Origin: Desulfomicrobium baculatum DSM 4028
GTDB taxonomy: Bacteria; Desulfobacterota; Desulfovibrionia; Desulfovibrionales; Desulfomicrobiaceae
Direction of reading: 5' to 3'
Assembly: GCF_000023225.1 (NCBI RefSeq)
Contig: NC_013173.1
Location: 436,501 to 500,500, forward strand
Length of the DNA: 64,000 nt
Of the stretch, positions 16,804-24,350 are shown piece after piece. The notes under the pieces were generated by a model that saw only the letters and a list, made by a program, of their open reading frames with translations, was not told the DNA's origin and searched no databases. A program made the translations under genes and the position numbers. Within the stretch, counting starts at the first letter, position 1. Every line of letters begins with the position of its first letter.

Positions 16804-17624
16804 GATTTTTCTCCCAGGGTTTCGGGATCAAGAGAGGGGGAGGCCGGAGGCGCCGGTTTTGCGGAAGGTGTTTCAGCTTCCGGTTCAGGCGGCGCCGGAT
16901 TCGGGGCCAGCGTTTCCTGCGGGTCGGGTTCCAGAGGCTGGCCAAGCGGAGCGGATTCGGGCGCAAAGGAGTCCGCAGGCGCTTCCTTCGGAGGCGCTGG
17001 CTGAAGCTGCTGATCCGAGGGGCCGGTCTGCGCAGGCGCCGGTTGATCGGATTCGGGTTCACTCGGCTCCGTTGCATGCGGTGTTTCCCCGGTGCTGGCG
17101 TTCACAGACGCTTCTTCAGCCTGCGGCGCCTGGGGCGGTTCCGTTGTCTGGCTGCCCGTGGCAGTAGGCAGGCCTTGGTCGCGCCACAGCGTCCAGCCGT
17201 TTTTCAGTACTCGAACATCCTGCAAGCCCATGCCCAGAAGCTGCTGGGCCAGTTCATGGCTCAGTTCGCAGAACTCTCCATCGCAATAGGTGACTATTGT
17301 TGTCGCCTCTTCCAAATGCTCCCGCAGCGCTGGAAATTCCTGTCCGAATAGGACGGGATCAAGAGAAAGCGCTCCCTCGATATGTCCAAGGGCGTATTCG
17401 CCCGCTTCCCGTGCATCGACAAAAACCGCCTTTCCGGATTCAAAAAGAAGGGCCGCCTCGTCGAGAGATATTTCCCCTCGCTGGGCCGCGGCCTGCGCAG
17501 CGCTGTCCGGATCATGGACCAGAGGCAGCCTATCCGGCCGCGTGGCGTTGAAGGCCAGTGCCAATCCGACGGAAATGGCCAGGATGATCGCGGTTTTTAT
17601 TCCAAAAGAAATGGGTGGTTTCAT
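16800..17624 (-). CDS. Membrane-anchored rhodanese-domain protein with Pro/Glu-rich tail
   Basis: 274 residues from ATG 17624 (AGGAGC 7 nt upstream); a longer reading adds 30 residues without support. It has an N-terminal membrane anchor (KTAIILAISVGLALAF) and then a rhodanese domain with VFVDAREAGEYALGHIEGA and the active loop TYCDGEFCEL. The last about 125 residues are a low-complexity tail rich in Pro, Glu, Ala and Ser with no domain. It probably sits in the periplasm and moves sulfane sulfur or senses thiols, together with the MauE-like protein translated from the overlapping gene. The region upstream is split by an insertion sequence, which may have separated it from its promoter. Confidence 0.8.
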   Translation of the reverse strand: MKPPISFGIKTAIILAISVGLALAFNATRPDRLPLVHDPDSAAQAAAQRGEISLDEAALLFESGKAVFVDAREAGEYALGHIEGALSLDPVLFGQEFPALREHLEEATTIVTYCDGEFCELSHELAQQLLGMGLQDVRVLKNGWTLWRDQGLPTATGSQTTEPPQAPQAEEASVNASTGETPHATEPSEPESDQPAPAQTGPSDQQLQPAPPKEAPADSFAPESAPLGQPLEPDPQETLAPNPAPPEPEAETPSAKPAPPASPSLDPETLGEKS

Positions 17625-17714
17625 GTAGTGCTCCTGGGTACGTGGCCGTGTTTCTACGATCTCACGCCCTGCAAGGCAAGAGCGGGGTTGACCTGCCGGG
17701 AAACTTCGGACCAC

Positions 17715-18569
17715 TCAATTCTTGAGAGTTTCCCCACGGTTCAGGTTTTTCCCATACTGCCGACAGAAATGTTCTGGCGTCATGTTGTTCAGGCTTGAAT
17801 GCGGACGAATGGAGTTGTAGTGCCGCCTCCATTCCTCGATCACAACCCGCGCCTCGGACCGACACCGGAACCATTCCATCGACAGACACTCATCGCGAAA
17901 TTTGCCGTTAAAACTCTCGTTCAAACCGTTCTGCCATGGCTTCCCAGGCTCAATCAGCGCCAGATCCAGAGACTCCTGAGCCGCCCATCTGAGCAGCGCC
18001 TTCGACACGAACTCCGGTCCGTTGTCAGAACGCAGGCTCAGAGGGGCTCCACGTTCGCTGATCAGGCGGGACAGCACCTCGATCACCCGGCCCGATCTGA
18101 TGCTGCCGGCAACGTCTATAGCCAGGCATTCCCGCGTGTATTCGTCTACCACAGTCAGGCATTTGATCTGCTGACCATTGGCGCAGGCGTCATAGACAAA
18201 GTCGTACGCCCACAGTTCGTTTGCTCCCATCGGCAGTTGCGGTCTCGGGCGGGACGCCGCCACTCGTTTCCGAGGCCGCTTCCTGGGCACCTGTAACCCG
18301 GCCTTGGACCACAGGCGGAACGCCTTGTCGGCGCCCATGACATGCCCCAGACGCTCCATGAACACGTTGATCCGGCGATATCCAAAGCGCGGATACGTCG
18401 CAGCCAGATCTGTCATAGCCGCCATCAGTGGCTTGTCCCGGGCCTCCAGCCGTGACTCGTAGTGGAGCGACGACCGGGAAGTGGATAACAGCGCACACGC
18501 CCTGCGTTGTGAAAGTCCGCGACTCCTGGCGTATGCCACCTGGAGGCGTCGGGCGGGTGCGCCTACCAC
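17715..18569 (-). CDS. IS3-family transposase OrfB, DDE integrase domain
   Basis: 284 residues, made as a -1 frameshift product with OrfA. The integrase core shows the DDE residues: ELWAYDFVYD (Asp), LRSDNGPEF (Asp) and NGLNESFNGKFRDE (Glu). An N-terminal HTH_21-like segment (YPRFGYRRI) precedes it. The frame overlaps OrfA by 7 bases, and the GTG at 18569 lies directly after A AAA AAG (18575-18569). Slippage there fuses OrfA to OrfB. The reading frame is intact to its stop near the left inverted repeat. Confidence 0.95.
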   Translation of the reverse strand: MVGAPARRLQVAYARSRGLSQRRACALLSTSRSSLHYESRLEARDKPLMAAMTDLAATYPRFGYRRINVFMERLGHVMGADKAFRLWSKAGLQVPRKRPRKRVAASRPRPQLPMGANELWAYDFVYDACANGQQIKCLTVVDEYTRECLAIDVAGSIRSGRVIEVLSRLISERGAPLSLRSDNGPEFVSKALLRWAAQESLDLALIEPGKPWQNGLNESFNGKFRDECLSMEWFRCRSEARVVIEEWRRHYNSIRPHSSLNNMTPEHFCRQYGKNLNRGETLKN

Positions 18570-18826
18570 TTTTTTGCGGCGATCTCCTTCATGACCTCGA
18601 TTTCGAGGTCCCGTTCCGCAAGGATCTTCTTCAGTCGCGTGTTCTCTTGTTCCAGCAACCGCAGCCGCTTCACGTCATCGGCGGACATGCCGGCAAACCG
18701 CTGTCGCCACGTATAGATCGTCTGCTCGCTGATTCCATGCTTCTTGGCCACCTGGGCCACCGGACTGCGGTCAGCTTCGCGCAGGATGCCCACCATCTGC
18801 TCTTCGGAAAATCGTCCCTTTTTCAT
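18563..18826 (-). CDS. IS3-family transposase OrfA, helix-turn-helix
   Basis: 87 residues with a helix-turn-helix of the transposase_8 type (FSEEQMVGILREAD, then AKKHGISEQTIYTWRQRF). A C-terminal leucine-zipper-like segment follows (LRLLEQENTRLKKILAERDLEI) for multimerisation. It binds the IS ends. The stop comes two codons after the A6G slippery site used to produce the OrfAB transposase. Confidence 0.94.
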   Translation of the reverse strand: MKKGRFSEEQMVGILREADRSPVAQVAKKHGISEQTIYTWRQRFAGMSADDVKRLRLLEQENTRLKKILAERDLEIEVMKEIAAKKW

Positions 18827-19082
18827 CAGTTCCCTCGTGGTTGAGGGGGAACCTATCTCAAGTTTCGACTGGTCTGAAAAGTGCCGGGCAGGTCAGGGTG
18901 ACTCATGTATTCGTCATGGCGCCAAAGCGACGGGAGTATGGGCATGCTCTGAGGAGCATTTCTTGCGCGGCGCAAGTCGAGACGTAAGTTATTATTTGGA
19001 GGGAGGGTTCTTAAGTCTCCCGCCGACTTTTCAAGCAGAACGTGCTATCATCAGCAAGTTCATTCAGTTGACCCTTCCAATT

Positions 19083-19103
19083 AATGTAAATTCTCTTTAC
19101 ATT
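19083..19103. promoter_or_regulatory. Palindrome AATGTAAA-N5-TTTACATT, candidate operator
   Basis: Perfect 8-bp inverted repeat with a 5-nt spacer (TTCTC) in AT-rich non-coding DNA. TGTAAA-N5-TTTACA symmetry is common for dimeric repressor or activator sites. The regulator is unknown. Confidence 0.45.
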
Positions 19104-19287
19104 TTGTCGATTTTTTTTCCATGCGTAATCAAAAAATCTCTTCCTGCGCGGGTTGAAAAGCTTGAATGGTCATCCTGATGGGTGCCATCCCCCACGACCG
19201 TGTGCGACCTTCTGAAAAAGCTAGAAATCAATAATTGACCTTCAGGCTTTTTAGATACTTCGTGGCCAATCAACATTCTTTCAAGGT

Positions 19288-19313
19288 AGGGGAGACATCC
19301 TGCACTCTCCCCT
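19288..19313. other. Hairpin-forming inverted repeat
   Basis: AGGGGAGA / TCTCCCCT, 8-bp perfect stem with a 10-nt loop, in non-coding DNA about 350 bp upstream of the PEP-CTERM gene. No T-run follows, so it is unlikely to be a terminator. It may lie in the leader of an upstream transcript. Confidence 0.35.
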
Positions 19314-19663
19314 GATTTATGCTGATATTGGACAGTTCGGGCTGCACGCGAGTTTGATTATTCCCCGTTGAACTTATTTTTGTGATTTAGTGCTGGCTCA
19401 TGCCCTTAGTCAGACTTCACAATGACAGCAGTAATTCAGGAATTTTGTTGCGGTCGACAAAAACAGAACGGTTCACGTTCGAAAAACTTTACACTTTGTA
19501 CCCTCTGGCTGCCATCGTAATCTTCGATTAATTGTTTTATATTAGGCGTCTGCGCCGTTGGATCACTTATTGCTTTTGATGAAACGGATTGTGTTGCGAT
19601 GTTTGCTGACTATTTTTTGGTGGGGATGTGAAGGGATTGCAATATTTTACTGCGGAGGGTTTT

Positions 19664-20695
19664 ATGAAAAAAAAATTGATATCCGTAGGTCTTGCACTGC
19701 TGGCGTCTGCCGGAATTGCCATGAATGCGCATGCGGGATCATTTTTGAGGGCAGCGTACCAGGATGCCGCTTTGGCAATCGACGGTTGGGGAAGTAGTTC
19801 TTTAGCGTCAGGATTCCTGCAGACAGGCAACCTCGCCGGTTCTTCCGTTTTGGCCGCCTGGCTCTACAGCGCGGATGTATGGGGGGGGGGAGTTGCTGGG
19901 GATGTTACTTTGGAAGAAACTTTTTTACCCAACGATGACGGCATCTTGTTGTCACGCCCTGCCAGCAACCCAGTGAACGTCCGTCTTTATGACGTAACAA
20001 GTATCGTAAAAAGCAAAATCGAGTCCGGTCAGACAGATTTTTCCATCACAGAACAGGGCGATTCAGATGGCGAGGTCTTGGTAGTGGCCTATAAAAATCC
20101 ATCCACGTTAGGTGGGACTGCCATCATTCTTGATGGTGGTTTGGCCCAGGGTGGCGACACGACCCGCCTTGATTTCGCAGCCCCGTACACAGAGGGCGAT
20201 GCATTTCTTTCCTTGGCGATTAGCTACAGTTACGGAGATTCTCAAAACACGAGGGTCACGGTCAAGACTTCCTCGAACGAGGACGGACGCCTTTTGACCT
20301 CTGCCGCTGGTGGAAACGATGATGGCAGTTTCGAAGCGGCAAACGGCGCGTTGATAACAGCAGGCGGTGTAGGCGACAGTCCGTTGAACCCGCCCAACCC
20401 CGATCAGATCGGCGCTGCCTATGATGACGAACTCTACAATCTTGCCTTGGGTAACGATGTCAGCGCTGATCCTTTCTTGCGAAATGGAGATACTTGGCTG
20501 GAATTGCTCACCAACAATCCCAGCGGCGATGATAACGTATTTGCCACGTTTTTCACGTCAACATTCAGGATTTCAAATGTGAATGACGACGACATCATCG
20601 ACCCCGACGACCCCAACGTTGTCCCCGAGCCGTCCACAGTGTTACTGCTTGCTACCGGCGCTCTAGGACTGGCCTATCTGCGCAGAAAAAAATAG
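19664..20695 (+). CDS. Secreted PEP-CTERM-anchored protein, DNRLRE-like
   Basis: 343 residues from ATG 19664 (GGAGG 5 nt upstream). A signal peptide MKKKLISVGLALLASAGIAMNAHA precedes a beta-rich, Asp/Gly/Ser-rich ectodomain of about 290 residues. The C-terminus has the sorting signal VPEPSTVLLLATGALG and a basic YLRRKK tail, the classic PEP-CTERM layout cut by exosortase. Such proteins are exported to the surface and often tied to exopolysaccharide. The order of secondary elements resembles DNRLRE repeats (weak). A G10 run lies inside the coding sequence. No exosortase gene is in the window. Confidence 0.85.
   Translation: MKKKLISVGLALLASAGIAMNAHAGSFLRAAYQDAALAIDGWGSSSLASGFLQTGNLAGSSVLAAWLYSADVWGGGVAGDVTLEETFLPNDDGILLSRPASNPVNVRLYDVTSIVKSKIESGQTDFSITEQGDSDGEVLVVAYKNPSTLGGTAIILDGGLAQGGDTTRLDFAAPYTEGDAFLSLAISYSYGDSQNTRVTVKTSSNEDGRLLTSAAGGNDDGSFEAANGALITAGGVGDSPLNPPNPDQIGAAYDDELYNLALGNDVSADPFLRNGDTWLELLTNNPSGDDNVFATFFTSTFRISNVNDDDIIDPDDPNVVPEPSTVLLLATGALGLAYLRRKK
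19881..19890 (+). repeat. G10 homopolymer in PEP-CTERM gene
   Basis: Ten consecutive G lie within codons for Trp-Gly-Gly-Gly near residue 75. Long G tracts slip during replication, so loss or gain of one G would truncate the protein. The length in this sequence keeps the frame open. Confidence 0.8.
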
Positions 20696-20715
20696 TTATT
20701 ACAGACCGGTGCAAT

Positions 20716-20750
20716 GCGGGAAAGATGCCTTCACTGGCATTCTTTCCCGC
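20716..20750 (+). terminator. Strong hairpin after PEP-CTERM gene, probable terminator without T-tract
   Basis: GCGGGAAAGA-TGCC pairs with GGCA-TCTTTCCCGC (one bulged T, 6-nt loop), 20 bp after the stop codon. No T-run follows, so termination may be weak or factor-dependent, or the hairpin may stabilise the mRNA end. Confidence 0.6.
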
Positions 20751-20799
20751 AGGTCTAAAGGCCTTCGCTCCGAGGTTAGCAATTGTAGAACTCCTATTG

Positions 20800-20880
20800 A
20801 AGCCTTGGATGTCAAACGGCATCGAAAAGTGACCCACAATCGGCTCCAATTTTGACCCCTCTTTGAGTGTGTTTGTACGC
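20800..20880 (-). mobile_element. Possible relic of an IS21-type element end
   Basis: The reverse strand carries GGGGTCAAAATTGGAGCCG followed by GTGGGTCACTTTTCGATGCCG, a doublet resembling the repeated motifs at ends of IS21-family elements as I remember them. No transposase gene is adjacent, so this would be a leftover. The remaining 20880-21138 holds no recognisable gene. Confidence 0.3.
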
Positions 20881-21138
20881 ATCCTGCCCCGACTGTGCGT
20901 GGTGACCACGTCAGCGTTAATGGACGGGAGTCCTTTGCTTTAGTTTCCATCACTCGTTTCCTGTCTCAATGATCTCGCAGTGATGCGCGACGCGGTCCCG
21001 GCAAACCAAGAAAATATGCAGCAAAAAGCGCAGGGTCTTTGGGCTCTGGATAGAATAGTTTTTTGTCGCCGGAAAATTGGTGGAAAAGGGGGTGGGTGCT
21101 GGGAATAGTGCTGGGAGAGATAGTTTTGAAAAGAAAGA

Positions 21139-21164
21139 GGGGTTAGACTTTTATATCTAACCCC
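21139..21164 (-). terminator. Terminator downstream of tRNA-Pro
   Basis: GGGGTTAGA / TCTAACCCC, 9-bp stem with an 8-nt loop, followed on the minus strand by TCTTTCTTTTC. It is 11 bp after the tRNA 3' end. Confidence 0.85.
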
Positions 21165-21175
21165 TTGTTTTCTTA

Positions 21176-21252
21176 TGGTCGGGATGAGAGGATTTGAACC
21201 TCCGGTCTCTGCGTCCCGAACGCAGCGCTCTACCAGCCTGAGCCACATCCCG
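21176..21252 (-). tRNA. tRNA-Pro (CGG)
   Basis: 77 nt with genome-encoded CCA. The acceptor stem is CGGGATG/CATCCCG, the anticodon stem CTGCG/CGCAG, and the loop TTCGGGA gives anticodon CGG (proline, codon CCG). The T-loop is GGTTCAAATCC. The discriminator is A. A terminator follows on the same strand. Confidence 0.96.
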
Positions 21253-21425
21253 ATTGAGGAAATGCTATCTAGCCAAGATGATTTTGGTTGGCAAGGATTA
21301 TTTTTGTTTTTCCTCGTGTTGTCAGCGTTTCATTTTTTCACTAAAAAGGCGTGTACACAAATATTTACGAACTCTGGAAGATCCTTCGTATTTATGCCCT
21401 GCGATCTCTCCGGAGGGGTGAGAAA

Positions 21426-22889
21426 ATGACGACAGCTTTTCATGTGCTTGTGGTGGATGATGAACCCGCGCTCAGGGAAATTTGCGAAGAGGCGCTTACG
21501 GGCGCCGGCCATGCCGTGACCCTGGCCTCCAATGGGCAGGACGCTCTCGGCAAGCTCGGGGCGCAGGGCTTTGATCTGGTCATCAGCGATTTGCGCATGC
21601 CCGACATGAATGGTCAGGACTTACTCAGTCAGATACGCAAGCGCCAGTTGGACGTGGATTTTCTGGTCATGACCGGCTACGGGACCACGGAGACTGCCGT
21701 GGACATCATGAAGAACGGCGCGGCGGATTACATCGCCAAACCGTTCGACATCAAGCATTTGCTTTTGCGGGTGCGCTCCATCCTTGAACAGCGCAGAAGC
21801 CGCAAGGAGCAGGAAAAGCTGTCCGCCGTGGTGCGTATGCTGGGCCTGAGCAAGCGGCTCGGCACTCAGCTCAACCGTGTGGCCGTGGTGGACGAGTTTC
21901 TGATCCACCTGCGCGAGAATTTCTCTCCGGACGCGATCTGCCTGCTCCTGCCGGAAATGCTGGAGCGTGGGCCCAACCTCATGCAGGGTCGCCTGCTGGA
22001 AACCAACGAAGTCCTGCGCGTTTTTGTGATCAAGCTCTGCAACAGGATTCTGCAGCACGGCAAATCCTATCTTCTCGACCATTTCACCCTGCAACAATCA
22101 TCCTTCAACGCAGCCCTGTTTCCGGGCGGTTTTCCCTACTCGGTCATGGCCGTGCCTCTGGACCTGCCGCAGAAGCGTATCGGGGTCATCACTCTGGTCC
22201 GCGACAAGGAGAATCCGTTCTATTGCGAGCAGGACCTGCAGTTGCTGGGTGTTTTCGCGTCCCATACCGCATCGGCCCTGCAGAACGCCCATCTCTACTC
22301 GCGTCTGCGGACCATGAACCAGGATGTGATTCGCTCTTTTGCCCAGGCCGTGGAGCTCAAGGATTACTATACCCGTGGTCACTCGGAGCGCGTGGCCGAG
22401 TATGCCTGCCGCCTGGGGCGCACGCTGGGGCTTGGGAGCAAGGAGCTTGATCGGTTGCATATAGCCGGAATGCTGCATGATATCGGAAAAATTGGCATCC
22501 CGGACCATATCCTGAACAAGCCCGGCGCCCTGACCGATGACGAATACGAAAACATGAAGCGTCACAGCTCCATGGGCCGGGAGATTTTGGGGCAGGTCGG
22601 AGCGATGAACGACGTGACGGAGATCATTTATCATCATCATGAGCGGATGGACGGTCAGGGTTATCCCGATGGCCTGGCGGGCGACGCCGTGCCCTTCATG
22701 GCCCGGATCATTTGTCTGGTCGACAGTTATGAGGCCATGACCTCCAACCGCGCCTACCGCCAGTCCCTGCCTCTGGGCAAGGTCATGTACGCCCTGGACC
22801 GGGGAGCCGGCACGCAGTGGGACAAGGAGCTGACGGCGACCTGGATGTCCATTGTCGAGCAGGAGCAGCCCGGCTTTTTCCCGCAGTGA
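21426..22889 (+). CDS. Response regulator with HD-GYP c-di-GMP phosphodiesterase domain
   Basis: 487 residues from ATG 21426 (CGGAGGGG upstream). Residues 5-120 are a receiver: VVDDEP acidic pair, phospho-Asp in VISDLRMPDMNG, and AKPFDIKHL (Lys). A GAF-like middle part (about 150-290) follows. The C-terminal HD-GYP domain shows MLHDIGKIGIPD and HHHERMDGQGYPDGL, with the GYP in intact form. The expected role is degradation of c-di-GMP under control of a cognate kinase. Near the end the sequence departs from the usual HD-GYP tail. The gene stands alone after tRNA-Pro. Confidence 0.92.
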   Translation: MTTAFHVLVVDDEPALREICEEALTGAGHAVTLASNGQDALGKLGAQGFDLVISDLRMPDMNGQDLLSQIRKRQLDVDFLVMTGYGTTETAVDIMKNGAADYIAKPFDIKHLLLRVRSILEQRRSRKEQEKLSAVVRMLGLSKRLGTQLNRVAVVDEFLIHLRENFSPDAICLLLPEMLERGPNLMQGRLLETNEVLRVFVIKLCNRILQHGKSYLLDHFTLQQSSFNAALFPGGFPYSVMAVPLDLPQKRIGVITLVRDKENPFYCEQDLQLLGVFASHTASALQNAHLYSRLRTMNQDVIRSFAQAVELKDYYTRGHSERVAEYACRLGRTLGLGSKELDRLHIAGMLHDIGKIGIPDHILNKPGALTDDEYENMKRHSSMGREILGQVGAMNDVTEIIYHHHERMDGQGYPDGLAGDAVPFMARIICLVDSYEAMTSNRAYRQSLPLGKVMYALDRGAGTQWDKELTATWMSIVEQEQPGFFPQ

Positions 22890-22979
22890 TGCCAGGGCGC
22901 GTCACTTCATTATCAAAAATCCAGGAGCCAAGGCCGATGCGTAAGCCTTCGGCGGGCGGCCTGACTCACCGGCACTTTC

Positions 22980-23825
22980 ATGACTGATTCTTTTTTTTAT
23001 CCTGAAGGCCTTCCGCCAATCCGGCTGGACAGAGTTTTGGCTCTGCAGCTGGGATTTGGCGTCAGACGCTGCCGGGCCTTGATCGAAGCCGGCCGGGTTC
23101 TGGTCGATGACCGGCCGTGCGCCAAGGGCGCCCTGATCCGGCCGGGCCAGCATATTCGCGTCTCGCTACCCGAAGATGCCGCTCCTGACTGCCACGATGT
23201 CCGCCTTGTCGACCGCAACGAGAGCTTCGCGGCGCTGGCCAAACCTGACGGGTTGCATACGGTGGCCGGACAGGAGGCGGCGTGTCTTGAATCCTGCCTG
23301 CCCGGGCTTGGGCTCGAAGGCTGGGAGCTGCTCAACCGCCTGGACTGCCTGACCAGCGGGCTGGTCCTGGCCGCGGCCGAAAAGCGGGATGCGGCGGCAT
23401 ATAAAGTTTGGCAGGACGCCGGCCAGGTCAGCAAATGGTATCTGGCTTTGGCCCGTGGCGAAGTGGCGACTCTGGAATGCCGGGGGCGGATTCTGGACGA
23501 CAAGCGCAGCGTCGTGCGCGTGACCGCGGATGAGGACGAACCCCTGCGCTGGACCCGGGTCCGCGCGCTGCGCCAAATTGACGGCAATACGCTGCTGCTG
23601 GTGAAGATATTTAAAGGGCGCAGGCATCAGATTCGCGCCCACCTCGCGCATGCGGGCCATCCGCTGATCGGCGACCCGGTCTACGGCGTGTGCGAACCCG
23701 GCGGGCTGTATCTGCACCACTGGCGTCTTGACATGCCCGGCTTCACGGCCTCGCTTTTGCCGGATTGGCCGTGCGTCGATTCCGTGCAAGTGGAAGGCCT
23801 TTTGTCTGCCTTTGATTCCGATTGA
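22980..23825 (+). CDS. RluA-family pseudouridine synthase with S4 domain
   Basis: 281 residues. An S4-type RNA-binding segment lies at the N-terminus (RLDRVLALQLGFGVRRCRALIEAGRVLVDD). The synthase domain has the catalytic LNRLDCLTSGLVLA (Asp) and KIFKGRRHQIRAHLAHAGHPLIGDPVYG. It isomerises uridines in rRNA or tRNA. The exact target among RluA/RluC/RluD/TruC types cannot be assigned. The Shine-Dalgarno before ATG 22980 is poor. Confidence 0.88.
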   Translation: MTDSFFYPEGLPPIRLDRVLALQLGFGVRRCRALIEAGRVLVDDRPCAKGALIRPGQHIRVSLPEDAAPDCHDVRLVDRNESFAALAKPDGLHTVAGQEAACLESCLPGLGLEGWELLNRLDCLTSGLVLAAAEKRDAAAYKVWQDAGQVSKWYLALARGEVATLECRGRILDDKRSVVRVTADEDEPLRWTRVRALRQIDGNTLLLVKIFKGRRHQIRAHLAHAGHPLIGDPVYGVCEPGGLYLHHWRLDMPGFTASLLPDWPCVDSVQVEGLLSAFDSD

Positions 23826-23895
23826 GAACCGTGCAGAGCATGCATCACGCTCTGCGCGGATGCCCCAACCTGCGATACCATCAGGGAAAAAAACT

Positions 23896-24315
23896 ATGAA
23901 AAAGTCGTGTCTGGCGATCCTGGTCTGTCTTGGCCTTGCCTCCTGCTCCGCAGCTGTCGGTCAAGGCCTTGAGAACGGCCGCCTGCGGCCATGTCCGTCA
24001 TCACCCAACTGCGTCTCTTCGGAAGTCTCCGACACCGACCTTGCGCCGTTCGAACTGCCGGACAAAGATGGCTGGGAGCGCCTGCGGCTGGCCATAGTCT
24101 CCCTGGGCGGGAGCATCGAGCGCGAGGAGGCCGGGTATCTGCATGCGACCTTTCGCTCCCGGCTCTTCGGCTTTGTGGATGATCTGGAGTGCAGGCTGGA
24201 CGGGCGCACCATCCAGGTCCGCTCGGCGTCTCGGCTCGGCTGGTGGGACATGGGGGCGAATCGGCGCAGGGTGGAGTTGCTGCGCAAGACCATGGCCGCA
24301 GAGACTCTGAAGTAG
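23896..24315 (+). CDS. DUF1499-family lipoprotein
   Basis: 139 residues from ATG 23896; a frame upstream of this lies inside the preceding gene and was not used. The signal MKKSCLAILVCLGLASC ends in a lipobox, so it is a lipoprotein. Then comes the DUF1499 core with LRPCPSSPNCVSSE, an FGFVDDLECRLDG segment and RSASRLGWWDMGANRRRVE. The molecular function of DUF1499 is unknown. The gene is followed by a hairpin terminator and the convergent ftsY. Confidence 0.88.
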   Translation: MKKSCLAILVCLGLASCSAAVGQGLENGRLRPCPSSPNCVSSEVSDTDLAPFELPDKDGWERLRLAIVSLGGSIEREEAGYLHATFRSRLFGFVDDLECRLDGRTIQVRSASRLGWWDMGANRRRVELLRKTMAAETLK

Positions 24316-24320
24316 AGGCC

Positions 24321-24345
24321 TGCGGGCAGGAAGATCCTGCCCGCA
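24321..24345. terminator. Hairpin between convergent DUF1499 and ftsY genes
   Basis: Perfect 11-bp stem TGCGGGCAGGA / TCCTGCCCGCA with a 3-nt loop, lying 5 bp after either stop. The T-run is short (GGTTT), so it could serve as a bidirectional but weak terminator. Confidence 0.7.
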
Positions 24346-24350
24346 CAGGT

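Larger units (their letters stand above)
17689..18895 (-). mobile_element. Intact IS3-family insertion sequence (IS407-group type), 1207 bp
   Basis: Imperfect terminal inverted repeats of about 40 bp begin TGACCTGCC at both ends (17689 inward and 18895 inward on the other strand). The flanks carry a 4-bp direct repeat GGGT (17685-17688 and 18896-18899), the target duplication size known for the IS407 group. Two overlapping frames encode the transposase, with a slippery A6G at their junction. All catalytic residues appear present, so it may be active. Confidence 0.93.
18900..19663. other. 764-bp non-coding stretch between IS and PEP-CTERM gene
   Basis: No credible gene in either direction: frames here are short and lack coding bias, and base composition turns AT-rich after about 19070. 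It contains an 8-bp palindrome at 19083-19103 and a hairpin at 19288-19313. Before the IS inserted, this DNA was directly upstream of the rhodanese/MauE pair, so it probably holds that operon's promoter as well as the promoter of the PEP-CTERM gene. Confidence 0.55.
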
